A stretch of 13,592 nucleotides of DNA from Candidatus Brocadiia bacterium (GTDB lineage: Bacteria; Planctomycetota; MHYJ01; WSZJ01), in assembly GCA_013360825.1 (NCBI GenBank), contig JABWAY010000080.1:1-13592 (forward strand). Direction: 5' to 3'. Every line of letters begins with the position of its first letter. The stretch's first letter is position 1. Both the position numbers and the translations under genes were made by a program. Shown here one piece after another: positions 13,124 to 13,592 of the stretch. The notes beneath the pieces are model-generated. The model saw nothing but the letters and a program-made list of their open reading frames with translations. It was not told the DNA's origin and made no database searches.

Positions 13124-13592
13124 AGCCCCTCCTCGTCCTCGCGGTCGTCGCCTTGGCCGCGCTTCCCGCCCGCACCCAGAACAACGGGTGTATCACCTGC
13201 CACGACACGCAGGATGAGCAGCTCGGTCGGAGCGTGCACCCGATGGTGTCCTGCGCCGACTGTCACAACGGGAACGAAGGCGCCGGGGAGATGGCCGACG
13301 CGCACGCCGGCGGATTCATCGGCCGTCCGAAGCCGGCGCAGATGGCGGCGATGTGCGGATCCTGCCACCAGGAGGCGGCGAAGGACTGGCTCCGCTCCCC
13401 GCATTTCGAGGCGCGGCTGAAGGGCAACCCCGCGGGGGCCTCGTGCACGGACTGCCACGCGCCGGCGGCGGAGCTGACGGCGCACGGGATCGTCCACTCG
13501 AACCGCGACGACTCCCCCGCCTCGCGGCTGAACATCCCGCTCGCCTGCGCGCGCTGCCACGGGAACGCGGCGGCGATGGCGGCCTCCGGATC
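13120..13592 (+). CDS. Multiheme c-type cytochrome (cut by window end)
   Basis: The ATG at 13120 overlaps the cytochrome b stop as ATGA, so the two genes are translationally coupled. The visible 157 residues begin with a signal peptide (MKPLLVLAVVALAALPA), then five CXXCH haem-c sites at 24-28 (CITCH), 45-49 (CADCH), 79-83 (CGSCH), 109-113 (CTDCH) and 143-147 (CARCH). More sites may follow outside the window. Extra histidines (for example H40, H62, H95, H122, H126) could be the second axial ligands, giving bis-His haems as in NrfB- or octahaem-type cytochromes. Its place directly after Rieske and cytochrome b implies that it is the electron acceptor of this bc complex, replacing a monohaem cytochrome c1. 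The subfamily cannot be fixed from the fragment. Periplasmic. Confidence 0.92.
   Translation, partial: MKPLLVLAVVALAALPARTQNNGCITCHDTQDEQLGRSVHPMVSCADCHNGNEGAGEMADAHAGGFIGRPKPAQMAAMCGSCHQEAAKDWLRSPHFEARLKGNPAGASCTDCHAPAAELTAHGIVHSNRDDSPASRLNIPLACARCHGNAAAMAASG

Overview
The window is a GC-rich, gene-dense bacterial chromosome segment carrying eleven complete protein genes (two of them very small) and two genes cut by the window edges. No tRNA, rRNA, CRISPR array, insertion sequence or phage gene is visible. An LPS-transport ATPase (LptB) points to a diderm. The LptB / DUF6677-like membrane protein pair, the oversized signal peptidase I and the ChaN-PDZ fusion suggest Planctomycetota or a close relative. 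That placement is an inference from gene families, not a measurement.

Layout. 1-369 (minus) is the start of a zinc-ribbon protein. It is driven by a near-consensus sigma70-type promoter whose start point lies in a TetR-like palindromic operator. 544-1770 (plus) encodes a ChaN-like protein with a C-terminal PDZ domain, followed by a 63-residue membrane protein (1814-2005) that appears to be leaderless. These genes converge on a minus-strand cluster read lptB (3498-2704), DUF6677-like membrane protein (2726-2262), then a 35-residue single-span protein (2198-2091). A strong hairpin at 2011-2032 lies between the converging units. A 98-base, relatively AT-rich gap (3499-3596) with unusual repeats lies in front of lptB.

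The central minus-strand operon reads ROK sugar kinase (8880-7909), lepA (7996-6188), lepB (6183-4384), dienelactone hydrolase-family protein (4373-3597). Spacing is tight or overlapping throughout, and the lepA-lepB order is the one known from proteobacteria. The lepB product has a large insertion between its catalytic boxes that looks like a beta-sandwich domain.

From 8982 the plus strand carries a large CapA-family lipoprotein with extra N- and C-terminal domains, then an intrinsic terminator. After that comes a translationally coupled respiratory operon: Rieske iron-sulfur protein (11553-11972), a fused b6/subunit IV-type cytochrome b (11969-13123) and a multiheme cytochrome c (from 13120, cut by the window end, already five CXXCH sites). 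Together these look like a quinol-oxidising bc-type complex handing electrons to a multiheme cytochrome. The Rieske sequence suggests a low-potential cluster, as expected for menaquinol.

Most notable for follow-up are the operator/promoter at 391-440, the repeat-rich gap before lptB, the signal peptidase insertion, the b6-type bc complex with its multiheme partner, and a striking patchwork of G-rich and C-rich strand bias that switches inside genes.
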